A DNA stretch of 64,000 bases from positions 2,700,001 to 2,764,000 of the forward strand of contig NC_021171.1 of assembly GCF_000242895.2 (NCBI RefSeq), given 5' to 3'. The DNA comes from Bacillus sp. 1NLA3E. Lineage in GTDB: Bacteria; Bacillota; Bacilli; Bacillales; Cytobacillaceae. Below the pieces are notes generated by a model, which searched no databases, was not told the origin of the DNA, and saw only the letters and a program-made list of their open reading frames with translations. Made by a program: the position numbers and the translations under genes. Below, one piece after another: positions 33,268-41,973 of the stretch (its first letter is position 1; every line of letters begins with the position of its first letter).

Positions 33268-35943
33268 TTATTTTTGTGTTTGTAGCTCTTTTTCAACAGT
33301 TTTTAAATCTTTTCGAATGGTTGCTTGTGCTGCTGCTAGACGTGCAAGTGGCACACGATATGGCGAACAACTAACGTAATCCAAACCAGCATTGTAGCAG
33401 AATTCAATTGAACTCTTTTCGCCACCATGTTCTCCACAAATACCAGTTTTTAATTGAGGTTTCGTTTGACGGCCTAATCTCACACCAGTCTCAACAAGTT
33501 TTCCAACCCCATCTTGGTCAAGTACCGCAAATGGGTTTTCTGGAAGGACCTTTTGCTCAGTATATGCTTGTAAAAACTTACCTTCAGCATCATCCCGGCT
33601 ATATCCAAAAGTAGTTTGAGTTAAATCGTTTGTACCAAATGAGAAGAAATCAGCTTCCTCAGCAATTTTATCAGCAGTAAGAGCAGCTCTAGGAATTTCA
33701 ATCATGGTTCCAATTGGGTAATTAAAAGCCATTCCTGTTTCTTCTTGAACTTGACGAGCAGCATCGATGACAAGCTGACGCATTTCCTTCAGTTCATTTA
33801 CATGACCAACAAGTGGGATCATGATTTCAGGCTGTACTTTAAGGCCCTTTTTAACCACCTTTGCCACTGCATAATAAATGGCTTTTGCTTGCATTTCATA
33901 AATTTCAGGGTGAATCATTCCCAAGCGGCATCCACGAAGTCCCAGCATTGGATTAAATTCGTCCAATTGACGGACTTTCTTAAGAATTAGTTCTTTTTCT
34001 TTCAATTCTTTAGATTCTGGGTCAGTAATTTGCAGCTTAGTTACATCCACAATGAGTTCTTCCTTATCAGGTAGGAACTCATGTAAAGGAGGATCCAATA
34101 ATCGAATCGTAACAGGTAAGCCTTGCATTGCCTCAAAGATCCCTTCAAAGTCACCTTGTTGCATTGGTAGAAGCAGATCTAAAGCTTCCTTCCGGTCATC
34201 ATAGTTTGAAGCCATAATCATTTTTTGAACGATTGGAATTCGTTTAGGGTCCATAAACATATGCTCTGTCCGGCATAAACCTACACCACCAGCACCAAAG
34301 TCAAACGCTTTTTTAGCATCCTCGGGATTATCTGCATTTGCCCGTACTCCAAGTCTTCTTTCTTCATCTGCCCATTTTAATAACAGTTGAAACTCATCAG
34401 AAAGTTGAGGATCAATCATCGGTATTTCACCGAGCATGATTTCTCCATTACCACCGTCAATCGTAATGATGTCACCGTGATTAACAACCGTGTCTCCAAC
34501 CATGAATTGCTTTTCGCGCAGATCTATTTTTAATGCTTCACATCCGCAAATACAAGCTTTTCCCATACCGCGAGCCACAACTGCAGCGTGGCTAGTCATT
34601 CCACCTCGGCTTGTTACAACAGCTTGAGCAGCGACGATTCCATGGATATCATCAGGAGTTGTTTCAGGACGGACTAGGATTACTTTCTTTCCTTCATTTC
34701 CTAAAACTTCCGCTTCATCTGCATCAAACACCACTCGACCCGTTGCTGCACCAGGTGATGCAGGTAAGCCTTTAGCCAATAGCTTTCGTTCAAAGGTATC
34801 ATCGATACGACGGTGAAGCAATTGGTTTAATTGATCTGGATCGACACGGAGTAGAGCTGTCTTTTTATCAATAATTCCTTCCTCTTCCATTTCAACAGCA
34901 ATTCGAATAGCTGCTTGGGCTGTTCTTTTTCCTGTTCGAGTTTGGAGGATATATAGCTTACCACGTTCAACAGTAAATTCAATATCTTGCATATCTTTAT
35001 AATGCTGTTCGAGATGCTGACATGTTTCTGAAAACTGCTTGAAAACTTCTGGCATCTCCCCTTGTAGAGTATGGATAGGTTGTGGCGTCCGAATCCCTGC
35101 TACTACATCTTCTCCTTGAGCGTTAATTAAATATTCTCCGTATAGAACGCTCTCACCAGTAGATGGGTTGCGCGTAAAGGCAACTCCGGTTCCAGAATCA
35201 TTTCCCATATTACCAAACACCATGCTTTGGATATTTACTGCTGTTCCAAGGTGTCCTGGGATTTTATTCAAGCGGCGATAAACGATTGCCCGCTGATTAT
35301 TCCATGAATCGAAAACTGAATTAATTGATAGAAACAATTGCTGTTTTGGATCTTCAGGAAATTCTACTTTCGTCCGTTTTTTGACTATGCTTTTATAACC
35401 AGCAATGACTTCTTTCCAGTCCTCTGCAGTTAATTCAGGATCTGAGGAATACCCTTTTTCTTCCCTAAACTCTTCTAATAATTGTTCAAAGAAGTAGACG
35501 TCCACTTCAAGTACGACATCTGAAAACATTTGGATAAACCGGCGATATGAATCATAAGCAAACCGAGGGTTATTGGTTAATTTCGCTATTCCCTCTACGG
35601 TCTCATCATTCATTCCAAGATTCAAAATTGTATCCATCATCCCTGGCATTGAAAATACAGCCCCGGATCGTACTGAAACAAGAAGCGGATTGGTAGGATC
35701 TCCAAGACGTTTCCCTGTTTTTTCTTCAAGATTTGCAAGTCCAGCTAATATTTGGTCTTTCACTATAGTTGAAATTTCTTTTCCGGCGTCGTAATAGTCA
35801 TTACAAGCCTCAGTTGATATAGTAAATCCGAAAGGAACAGGCAGACCAATTTTAGTCATTTCTGCAAGGTTAGCCCCTTTTCCCCCTAATAAATCCTTCA
35901 TACCACTATGTCCTTCATTAAACAGATAAACGAATTTTTTCAT
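33268..35943 (-). CDS. ppdK: Pyruvate, phosphate dikinase
   Basis: 891 residues, the usual PPDK size. The order is ATP-grasp N-terminal domain (MKKFVYLFNEGHSGMKDLLG, GKGANLAEM), phospho-histidine domain with the catalytic His in GGMTSHAAVVARGMGKACI (near 457) and the C-terminal PEP-binding barrel (CRTEHMF, ending with GICGEHGGEKSSIEF). It interconverts pyruvate + ATP + Pi and PEP + AMP + PPi. The next gene upstream, 1 bp away, codes its regulatory protein, which is known to phosphorylate the threonine two residues before the catalytic His (T-S-H here). It likely feeds gluconeogenesis from pyruvate. Confidence 0.96.
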   Translation of the reverse strand: MKKFVYLFNEGHSGMKDLLGGKGANLAEMTKIGLPVPFGFTISTEACNDYYDAGKEISTIVKDQILAGLANLEEKTGKRLGDPTNPLLVSVRSGAVFSMPGMMDTILNLGMNDETVEGIAKLTNNPRFAYDSYRRFIQMFSDVVLEVDVYFFEQLLEEFREEKGYSSDPELTAEDWKEVIAGYKSIVKKRTKVEFPEDPKQQLFLSINSVFDSWNNQRAIVYRRLNKIPGHLGTAVNIQSMVFGNMGNDSGTGVAFTRNPSTGESVLYGEYLINAQGEDVVAGIRTPQPIHTLQGEMPEVFKQFSETCQHLEQHYKDMQDIEFTVERGKLYILQTRTGKRTAQAAIRIAVEMEEEGIIDKKTALLRVDPDQLNQLLHRRIDDTFERKLLAKGLPASPGAATGRVVFDADEAEVLGNEGKKVILVRPETTPDDIHGIVAAQAVVTSRGGMTSHAAVVARGMGKACICGCEALKIDLREKQFMVGDTVVNHGDIITIDGGNGEIMLGEIPMIDPQLSDEFQLLLKWADEERRLGVRANADNPEDAKKAFDFGAGGVGLCRTEHMFMDPKRIPIVQKMIMASNYDDRKEALDLLLPMQQGDFEGIFEAMQGLPVTIRLLDPPLHEFLPDKEELIVDVTKLQITDPESKELKEKELILKKVRQLDEFNPMLGLRGCRLGMIHPEIYEMQAKAIYYAVAKVVKKGLKVQPEIMIPLVGHVNELKEMRQLVIDAARQVQEETGMAFNYPIGTMIEIPRAALTADKIAEEADFFSFGTNDLTQTTFGYSRDDAEGKFLQAYTEQKVLPENPFAVLDQDGVGKLVETGVRLGRQTKPQLKTGICGEHGGEKSSIEFCYNAGLDYVSCSPYRVPLARLAAAQATIRKDLKTVEKELQTQK

Positions 35944-35944
35944 T

Positions 35945-36760
35945 TTACGAACTCCTCTCTCTTTTTAGCACGTCTAAAATGTAATCAGCTGTTTCTTCTA
36001 CTGCCTTATTGGAGACATTGATGACTGGACATCCAATCCGTTTCATTATCTTTTCTGCGTAATCTAATTCTTCAAGTATTCGCTCGAAGCTTGCATAGTT
36101 CGCCTCGGAGGTTAAACCAAGGTTTTTTAAGCGTTCCTTTCGGATAATATTCAATTTATCTGGGGTAATGATAAGTCCCACACATTTGTTCCTAGGAATT
36201 TTATATAATTCCTCAGGTGGTGGAACCTCTGGTACCAAAGGAACATTGGCCACTTTGTATCGTTTATGCGCTAGATACATAGAAAGTGGTGTTTTTGACG
36301 TTCTTGATACGCCTACCAGAACAATGTCTGCAAAAAGAATCCCACGCGGGTCGCGGCCATCATCATATTTCACCGCAAACTCTATCGCTTCAATTTTTCG
36401 GAAGTAATCATCATCCAACTGCCTCATTAATTTTGGTTGATGTTTTGGCCCTTTACTAAACTTATGCGTAAAGGCATCAATTAGCGGATTAAGCAGATCA
36501 ACCGCAGTAATATCTTCCTCTCGTGCCCGTTTATCTAAATATTCCTTTAATGCTGGAATAACGATCGTATAAGCAATAATAGAATTACTTTGGGCAGCCA
36601 TAATCAATACATCTTCAATATCTTCAAAATCTTCGACATTCGCATTACGTCTGATTTCCACATAGCCACCATTAAATTGAGTGGCAACCGCTTTCACAAC
36701 AAGTTCTGCAGTTTCTCCGACCGAATCGGAAATAATGTAGACAATTTCTTTATGCTCCAA
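35945..36760 (-). CDS. PPDK regulatory protein (bifunctional kinase/phosphorylase, DUF299)
   Basis: 271 residues of the PDRP/PpsR family (YqfL in B. subtilis). The P-loop-like motif is in DIVLVGVSRTSKTPLSMYLA (about 146-165); the N-terminus YIISDSVGETAELVVKA and the segment TPDKLNIIRKERL are family hallmarks. It inactivates PPDK by ADP-dependent phosphorylation of a Thr next to the catalytic His and reactivates it by Pi-dependent dephosphorylation. It sits directly between ccpN and ppdK, on one transcript by spacing (28 bp and 1 bp). Confidence 0.94.
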   Translation of the reverse strand: MEHKEIVYIISDSVGETAELVVKAVATQFNGGYVEIRRNANVEDFEDIEDVLIMAAQSNSIIAYTIVIPALKEYLDKRAREEDITAVDLLNPLIDAFTHKFSKGPKHQPKLMRQLDDDYFRKIEAIEFAVKYDDGRDPRGILFADIVLVGVSRTSKTPLSMYLAHKRYKVANVPLVPEVPPPEELYKIPRNKCVGLIITPDKLNIIRKERLKNLGLTSEANYASFERILEELDYAEKIMKRIGCPVINVSNKAVEETADYILDVLKRERSS

Positions 36761-36788
36761 ATTCTGGTCTCCCTTCTCATGTTGAAAT

Positions 36789-37427
36789 TCAAATGTTATT
36801 TATTTCAAGAAATGCTCGTGAAATGGTCGTTTTGGTGATCCTTCCAATCACTTTGTATGTATGGGTTTTATCATCAATTTCTTGAACAACAGGTAGTGAG
36901 TCAACATGATACTCAATCATTTTCTTAGCAGCTTCAAGAAGAGTCTCCTCTGGCCTAATCGTGATAATGTTTGGCATCCTTGTCATAATTACACTTACTG
37001 GTAACTCCTGAAGATTACGATTACCAATTGATGCTCTCAGTAGGTCCTTCCTTGAAATGACCCCAGCAAGATGTCCTCTCGGATTGATTGCATAAAGCGT
37101 TCCAACATCCTTTAAAAAAATCTGGACAATTGCATCATAAACTGACGTAGATTTTTTAATGACAATTGGATGGGCCTTATATTGATTCACAAAATGGGTT
37201 GCAAACCAATCTGAGTGATGTTCTAGTTCAGGGCCCTTATAATAATAGCCAACCCTTGGTCTCGCTTCTAGATTTCCAACCATCGTTAAAATAGTCAGAT
37301 CCGGCCTAAGAGTTGCTCTCGTTAACGAAAGCTTTTCTGCAATTTGATTTCCAGGAATAGGTCCATCTTCCTTCACAATTTGAAGTATTTCTTGTTGCCG
37401 TTTAGTAAGCTTAATAGAGTCCACCAC
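36789..37427 (-). CDS. ccpN: CcpN-family transcriptional repressor (HTH + CBS domains)
   Basis: 212 residues, the same length as B. subtilis CcpN/YqzB. Winged-helix N-terminus (LTKRQQEILQIVKEDGPIPG, LTRATLRPDLTILTM, EARPRVGYYY) followed by two CBS motifs (TSVYDAIVQIFLKDVGTLYA ... VISRKDLLRASIGN; IITIRPEETLLEAAKKMIEY ... VVQEIDDK). CcpN represses gluconeogenic genes on glucose and senses ATP/ADP through its CBS pair (known). Placement ahead of the PPDK regulator and ppdK suggests it controls this unit too. Two CcpN-like sites lie just upstream. Confidence 0.88.
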   Translation of the reverse strand: MVDSIKLTKRQQEILQIVKEDGPIPGNQIAEKLSLTRATLRPDLTILTMVGNLEARPRVGYYYKGPELEHHSDWFATHFVNQYKAHPIVIKKSTSVYDAIVQIFLKDVGTLYAINPRGHLAGVISRKDLLRASIGNRNLQELPVSVIMTRMPNIITIRPEETLLEAAKKMIEYHVDSLPVVQEIDDKTHTYKVIGRITKTTISRAFLEINNI

Positions 37428-37475
37428 CCTCTTACCCTATATAAATGTGAGGCATATATAAGGTAAACATCTAAA

Positions 37476-37510
37476 TGTGTTATACCTATTAATATATAGT
37501 ATATAACATT
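37476..37510. promoter_or_regulatory. Two CcpN-like operator sites, inverted
   Basis: The CcpN consensus I recall is TRTGHYATAYW. TGTGTTATACC (37476-37486, plus) and AATGTTATATA (37500-37510, minus) each match 10 of 11 positions and face each other about 50-80 bp upstream of the ccpN start. They probably overlap its promoter, which would mean autoregulation of the ccpN-PDRP-ppdK unit. Confidence 0.5.
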
Positions 37511-37624
37511 TGTTTTCAATGGAGAAAAGTGAATGTAAACTTTTTATGACAAAATAAAGAACTATTTAAAAATAGTTTCTTTGTAAAAAATTTCCATATA
37601 TATATTTTTATTTATTATATAAAA

Positions 37625-37718
37625 TGCTGTTTTCGTAAATTTGTTGCCATTTACTAAAAGAGAAGTGTGGTTGATTTCCAAAAACCTATTAATAAAACAA
37701 CAATCTTTTAGAAAAGTG
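37625..37718 (+). repeat. Core-less derivative of the type II intergenic repeat
   Basis: Left GCTGTTTTCGTAAATTTGTT and right AACAACAATCTTTTAGAAAA match the two ends of the repeat copy at 24392-24624, but the GC-rich core is missing, leaving about 95 bp. The right-end block ACAACAATCTTTTAGAAAA is identical in both. The 350-bp gap 37428-37778 holds this element, the CcpN-like sites and a terminator; a 77-codon frame across it (37562-37795) has no ribosome binding site and is not called. Confidence 0.75.
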
Positions 37719-37720
37719 CC

Positions 37721-37754
37721 TATAAAAAAGAACTCCTGATAATCGAAGTTCTTT
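37721..37754 (-). terminator. Terminator of the molybdenum hydroxylase operon
   Basis: AAAGAACT and AGTTCTTT with a 12-base loop; on the minus strand TTTATAGG follows. It lies 25 bp after the stop of the iron-sulfur subunit gene. Confidence 0.7.
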
Positions 37755-37778
37755 AAATAGATATTATTTATTTTAATG

Positions 37779-38252
37779 TTATCCTTGATCGCCAATCACA
37801 CTCCATAAGGCATCTTCAATTTCCTTATAGCTTGTGCATCGACAAATATTAGATTCCAACCATTCCTTAACCACATCAGGGGTTGGGTGAGGATGCTCCG
37901 TTAATAAAGCATGGCAATTCATGATAAACCCTGACGTGCAGTAACCACACTGAAAGGCAAATTTGTCAACAAATGCTTTTTGGATTGGAGCATTTTGCAA
38001 TCCTTCAATCGTAATAATACTTTTTCCCAATGTTTCAACCGCCAACATTATGCATGACTTATAGGGTGTTTGATCCACGATCACCGTACAAGCACCACAA
38101 TCGCCATTCAAGCAACCAGGCTTTGAACCTGTTAGTCCGAAATTATTTCGCAATACAAATAATAGGATGTCGGTTGGTCTTATCATGGTCTCCCGAATTT
38201 CACCATTGATATTGAATTTCGCATCCTGTTTTTTATTTTCCGAATAAAGCAA
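37779..38252 (-). CDS. Molybdenum hydroxylase, [2Fe-2S] small subunit
   Basis: 157 residues with both expected clusters: plant-ferredoxin type CLNGDCGACTVIVDQTPYKSC in the first half and the four-helix type CGYCTSGF ... SNICRCTSY in the second. It passes electrons from the Mo site to the FAD subunit in xanthine dehydrogenase-type enzymes. The TTG start directly follows the stop of the FAD-subunit gene, with GGAGGGGGA upstream, so translation is coupled. It is the last gene of the operon. This layout (Mo, FAD, FeS) resembles pucDCE of B. subtilis. Confidence 0.92.
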   Translation of the reverse strand: MLYSENKKQDAKFNINGEIRETMIRPTDILLFVLRNNFGLTGSKPGCLNGDCGACTVIVDQTPYKSCIMLAVETLGKSIITIEGLQNAPIQKAFVDKFAFQCGYCTSGFIMNCHALLTEHPHPTPDVVKEWLESNICRCTSYKEIEDALWSVIGDQG

Positions 38253-39080
38253 TTATTCCCCCTCCATAGTCATAAGGATGTCATTCAATATATTTTTCAG
38301 GACAAATAATCGGTACTCTTTAGAACCTTCTACATCATTGAGGATAGGTGATGGGAATTTTTCTAGTGCATTTTTGACTCTAGTAGAATACGGCAGCCCT
38401 CGATTATTTAATTCTGTTTCAACCTCCTGTGTACGAAATGGAAAAGGACATACTCCACTAAAGGCAAATCTAAGTTCATCTCCCTTTTTCAAACAGGCAA
38501 CTGTTACAAGTGGATATCCTGTTTCCCACTGTTGACGCTTCTTTATACAGATAAAAGGCAAGTGCAAATATTGAGTTTCTGTTAAGATTTGAACAAGAAA
38601 CTCCCCTTCCTGTAATTGAAGGGATTGGTCAAATACTGAATGAATCGAAACCGATTTTAAACCATTAGGACCTGCAATTATCACTAGACTGTCTGCTAAT
38701 AGGAAGGGTAAAATTGCTTCACGATAATAAATTCGCCCACAAATATTCCCCCCAATTGTGATCTTATTTCTGGCTGTTCGGTCAGCAATTTCACTCGAAG
38801 CACATGAAAGTAGGGGGAAAAAGTTTTTTTCCTCCACTTCAGTTAAGGGGATTGCTGCTCCTGTAATTAAGAAATCGTCCTGTATTTCAAAAATATCACA
38901 TTCTGAAATTCCCTTAATGTCAATTAAGCCACCCGTTTGAACTAAATTTAACCTACCGAGAGTGATAATTTCGGTTCCTCCCGAATAATAAATAGGCTGT
39001 TTGTTTTTTATCGAATTATATAACTGGAGTGCCTCGTGCATGGTCGTTGGTTTATAATAATCGATTCTACCAGTAATCAA
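38253..39080 (-). CDS. Molybdenum hydroxylase, FAD-binding medium subunit
   Basis: 275 residues, the CoxM/PucC/XdhB type. The flavin-binding motifs are PIYYSGGTEIITLGRL (N-terminal, near 40) and RNKITIGGNICGRIYYREAI (near 105), the latter close to the TIGGNI(A/C) signature. It takes electrons from the iron-sulfur subunit and hands them to NAD or another acceptor. The TTG start has GGAGG 8 bp upstream and overlaps the end of the Mo-subunit gene by 14 bp, showing tight coupling. Confidence 0.9.
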   Translation of the reverse strand: MITGRIDYYKPTTMHEALQLYNSIKNKQPIYYSGGTEIITLGRLNLVQTGGLIDIKGISECDIFEIQDDFLITGAAIPLTEVEEKNFFPLLSCASSEIADRTARNKITIGGNICGRIYYREAILPFLLADSLVIIAGPNGLKSVSIHSVFDQSLQLQEGEFLVQILTETQYLHLPFICIKKRQQWETGYPLVTVACLKKGDELRFAFSGVCPFPFRTQEVETELNNRGLPYSTRVKNALEKFPSPILNDVEGSKEYRLFVLKNILNDILMTMEGE

Positions 39081-41409
39081 CCACCCCGCCTCCTTCCTTT
39101 ACCCGCCAAAGTAATTCCGGAATGAGAGGTAAATGGTGAAACGACGTTTCTAAAGCAGTTGATAAGCTATTACCAAGTGCCGCAGGCATCCCGATTAATC
39201 CATGTTCGCCAACCCCTCGAGCGCCATATGGGGCATCAATTTGTGGCGTTTCAACAAAATCGGCAACATACTCTGGGTGTTCGCCAAAACGGATCGGACG
39301 ATAGGTTCTTAATTGAGGATTTAATACTCGCCCTTCTCTGTCAAAAATAAAAGTCTCCCTCCCCGCATAGGATAGCCCCATGCTCATCCCACCAATTACT
39401 TGACCAACTGCTCCTTTATAATTAAGAACCTTCCCAATATCGACCACCGAAATCGCTTTAAGAATTTTATAAGTATAATCCCTTTTGTCTAATTCAATTT
39501 CGACTCCGTTAGCGCATACAGTCCATTCAGGCCCAGGTCTTCCAGTCCCAGTTTCTTTATCAAGATTAACCATTTGGGTTAATATATAATTTCCCCGCCC
39601 AATTATTTGCCCCCCAATCGAATTCCCATTGGGATAGGTGTAACCGTATACGATATCGACAAAATCAAGGCTGATTTTTGGATCATCCCTTGCAAATACT
39701 TTGCTATCAGCGACCTCTAAATCCTCAATTGGCACACGTAAAACAGTAGAGGAAATCTTTTTCAGTTGAACGATCACGTCCTCTGCAGCTTCCAACACCG
39801 CTCTTCCTGCCATAAACGTACCGCGGCTAGCTACTGTTTTCCAGTGCTCAGGAGTGTTTCGGGTGTCTACTTCCATTTGAACATGAACTTTATTTACATC
39901 CATATTCAGCCTTTCAGCTAAGATTTGCGCCAAAACCGTTTTTGTTCCAGTTCCGATTTCCACAACCCCCGACATCAAATTGAGGCTCCCATCCTTATTG
40001 AAGGTTATTATCGCACCAGATCCTGCGTTAGGGTCAATCGTTGAAGTTTTCCATATGCAACTAATCCCCTTTGCTCTTACTTTGTTATTGCCGAGATCAA
40101 AAACTTGACCTTCATCCCAATGAAATAATTCTTTTAATCTACTAATGCATTTTGGTAAATTTCCTACAGTACTTGAATTCAAGATAAATTGAGTTGGAGT
40201 TGTATCACCTGGTTTAATAGCGTTTTTGCTGCGGAGTTCCAGAGGATCCATCCTAAGTTTTTTGGCCAATATATCCATCGATCGCTCAAAACAAAACAAT
40301 ACTTCGGAATGACTAAATCCCCTAAATGGGCCTGGGTATGGATGGTTCGTATAGACGCATAAGGAGTCGCACCAAATATGGTCAACCCGGTATGGACCGA
40401 TACAATCAACAGCTCCAGCCCGACTTAAGTCAATCGCTTTATCAGAGTAGGCTCCTGAATCAAATAAATAAACAATCTCCGCTACTTTTAACATCCCATC
40501 CCTCGAACATCCTAGCTTAATCGTGGCATCAAGCCCAACATGACAAGGAGACGTCAGCATATCATCCTCCCTAATATTCGCCAACTTCACTAATCTTCCG
40601 TTAACAGCTTTTGAGGCAAGATAGGCAAGGATTTCTAACTGAACGGGAGCTTTCCCTCCATATCCCCCTCCAACCAAAGGGGTATGTACAATGACTTTCC
40701 CAGTCTTCAGGTTAAAATAATCAGCAATCAATCGCTTTATCATGAAGGGGGCTTGAGAAGAGGAAGTAATTTCCACGTCTCCGTTACTATGAATTTCGGC
40801 AAAAGAACACCTTGTTTCCATTGCAACGTGGTCTGAAGGTCGAATAGAGAATTTTTCTTCGATTGTCACTTCACTATCATTCCACCCTATATGGATGTCA
40901 CCTTTACGGATTTTGGTCCGATGGGCAATATTGGTGCCCGGTTCTGGGTAGATTCCTTCACTTTTTTCGTATTGACCTAGGTGTTCGTGGACAAGAGGAG
41001 CATCACTTTGTAACGCTTGAGTTGGAGAGTTCACAACTGGCAAAGGCTCATATTTCACTTTAATTGCATCGATTCCTTGTTTGGCACTTACTAGATTATC
41101 AGCAACAACAACTGCAACTACTTCTCCATGGTATCTCACTCGATCTACGGCAATCGGCGGCCGATCACGAATATCCTCACCAGTAAGCGGTAGGTTTTCG
41201 CCAGTAATAATTGCCCGAACACCAATTATGTTTAGAGCATCCTTTAAATCAATATCAATAATTTTGGCATGAGCATAAGGACTAGTAACCAACCTAGCAT
41301 GCAGCATATCTATCGTTTCAAAGTCATTCGTATATTTTGCTTTACCGGTTACCTTTTCATAGGCTTCCTTTCGAATAATACTTTTTCCAATTACATGCAC
41401 AGGTTTCAT
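39067..41409 (-). CDS. Molybdenum hydroxylase, molybdopterin-binding large subunit (xanthine dehydrogenase family)
   Basis: 780 residues. Start KSIIRKEAYEKVTGKAKYTN is the family a/b hammerhead domain; Mo-cofactor contacts are TPLVGGGYGGKAPVQLEI, PGPFRGFSHSEVLF, VEIGTGTKTVLAQI and the catalytic Glu in GARGVGEHGLIG near the C-terminus. It lacks the AYRCSFR loop of CO dehydrogenase, so it is closer to xanthine, purine or aldehyde-type hydroxylases; B. subtilis PucD is a possible counterpart. The substrate is not determined: no purine catabolism or Mo-cofactor maturation gene (XdhC/PucA, PucB) lies in the window. It is the first gene of the operon. Confidence 0.9.
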   Translation of the reverse strand: MKPVHVIGKSIIRKEAYEKVTGKAKYTNDFETIDMLHARLVTSPYAHAKIIDIDLKDALNIIGVRAIITGENLPLTGEDIRDRPPIAVDRVRYHGEVVAVVVADNLVSAKQGIDAIKVKYEPLPVVNSPTQALQSDAPLVHEHLGQYEKSEGIYPEPGTNIAHRTKIRKGDIHIGWNDSEVTIEEKFSIRPSDHVAMETRCSFAEIHSNGDVEITSSSQAPFMIKRLIADYFNLKTGKVIVHTPLVGGGYGGKAPVQLEILAYLASKAVNGRLVKLANIREDDMLTSPCHVGLDATIKLGCSRDGMLKVAEIVYLFDSGAYSDKAIDLSRAGAVDCIGPYRVDHIWCDSLCVYTNHPYPGPFRGFSHSEVLFCFERSMDILAKKLRMDPLELRSKNAIKPGDTTPTQFILNSSTVGNLPKCISRLKELFHWDEGQVFDLGNNKVRAKGISCIWKTSTIDPNAGSGAIITFNKDGSLNLMSGVVEIGTGTKTVLAQILAERLNMDVNKVHVQMEVDTRNTPEHWKTVASRGTFMAGRAVLEAAEDVIVQLKKISSTVLRVPIEDLEVADSKVFARDDPKISLDFVDIVYGYTYPNGNSIGGQIIGRGNYILTQMVNLDKETGTGRPGPEWTVCANGVEIELDKRDYTYKILKAISVVDIGKVLNYKGAVGQVIGGMSMGLSYAGRETFIFDREGRVLNPQLRTYRPIRFGEHPEYVADFVETPQIDAPYGARGVGEHGLIGMPAALGNSLSTALETSFHHLPLIPELLWRVKEGGGVVDYW

Positions 41410-41557
41410 CCTTCCTATTCTGCAGAAATCGTGAGTAATAAGGACGAAAACTATATTTTCTCCCTGTTATTAACTTATGAGTAATGAACCAAAACATGTT
41501 TGAAAGGTGAAATATCATGGGGATATTTGGTTAAAATGACCATAGGAGGGATTAAAG

Positions 41558-41836
41558 ATGGGGTTTCCTGTTATCCATACTAATTTTTGGGATGCTGTGA
41601 TTGCTGTTCCAGTTATTATCATCGTTACTCAGATTATAAAAATACTAGCGAAAGTACCAAAAATCTATGTCCCCACAATTTCCGTGGTGATTGGGCTAAT
41701 CATTTCTATTTTCATTAGCCATCGTGGACATTTTACTACTGGAATATTTATGGGGTTCTTTTACGGATATGCTGCAATTGGAAGCTATTCATCCTTGAAA
41801 ACTTCCATCATATATTTTAGGCAAGAAAAGGATTAA
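41558..41836 (+). CDS. Small membrane protein of unknown function
   Basis: 92 residues with three hydrophobic stretches: FWDAVIAVPVIIIVTQIIKI, ISVVIGLIISIFIS and TTGIFMGFFYGYAAIGSY. The size and layout recall holins and small membrane regulators, but I do not recognise a family. AGGAGG lies 9 bp before the ATG and a strong terminator follows, so it is a real single gene. It is divergent from the molybdenum hydroxylase operon. Confidence 0.75.
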   Translation: MGFPVIHTNFWDAVIAVPVIIIVTQIIKILAKVPKIYVPTISVVIGLIISIFISHRGHFTTGIFMGFFYGYAAIGSYSSLKTSIIYFRQEKD

Positions 41837-41883
41837 ACTAAATGATAAAAGCAACTTTCTCACTAAAGAATCAATAAATGAAA

Positions 41884-41927
41884 AAAATGACGAGCAAACT
41901 GTAACGGTTTGAACTCGCCATTTTTTT
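41884..41927. terminator. Bidirectional terminator
   Basis: AATGACGAG and CTCGCCATT with an inner AAACTG/CGGTTT pairing, flanked by A7 and T7, between the small membrane protein and the Gly/Phe-rich gene. Confidence 0.85.
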
Positions 41928-41973
41928 AATTCACCACTTATACTATTATTTTTAATCGGGTTTAATTAACTTA

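Noticed and set aside
37562-37795. 77-codon AT-rich frame
   Set aside because: It lies over the core-less repeat and a terminator, overlaps the iron-sulfur gene and has no ribosome binding site.
41414-41430. Sigma-54 promoter for the molybdenum hydroxylase operon
   Set aside because: The minus strand ACTCACGATTTCTGCA keeps the GC at -12 but lacks the invariant GG at -24.
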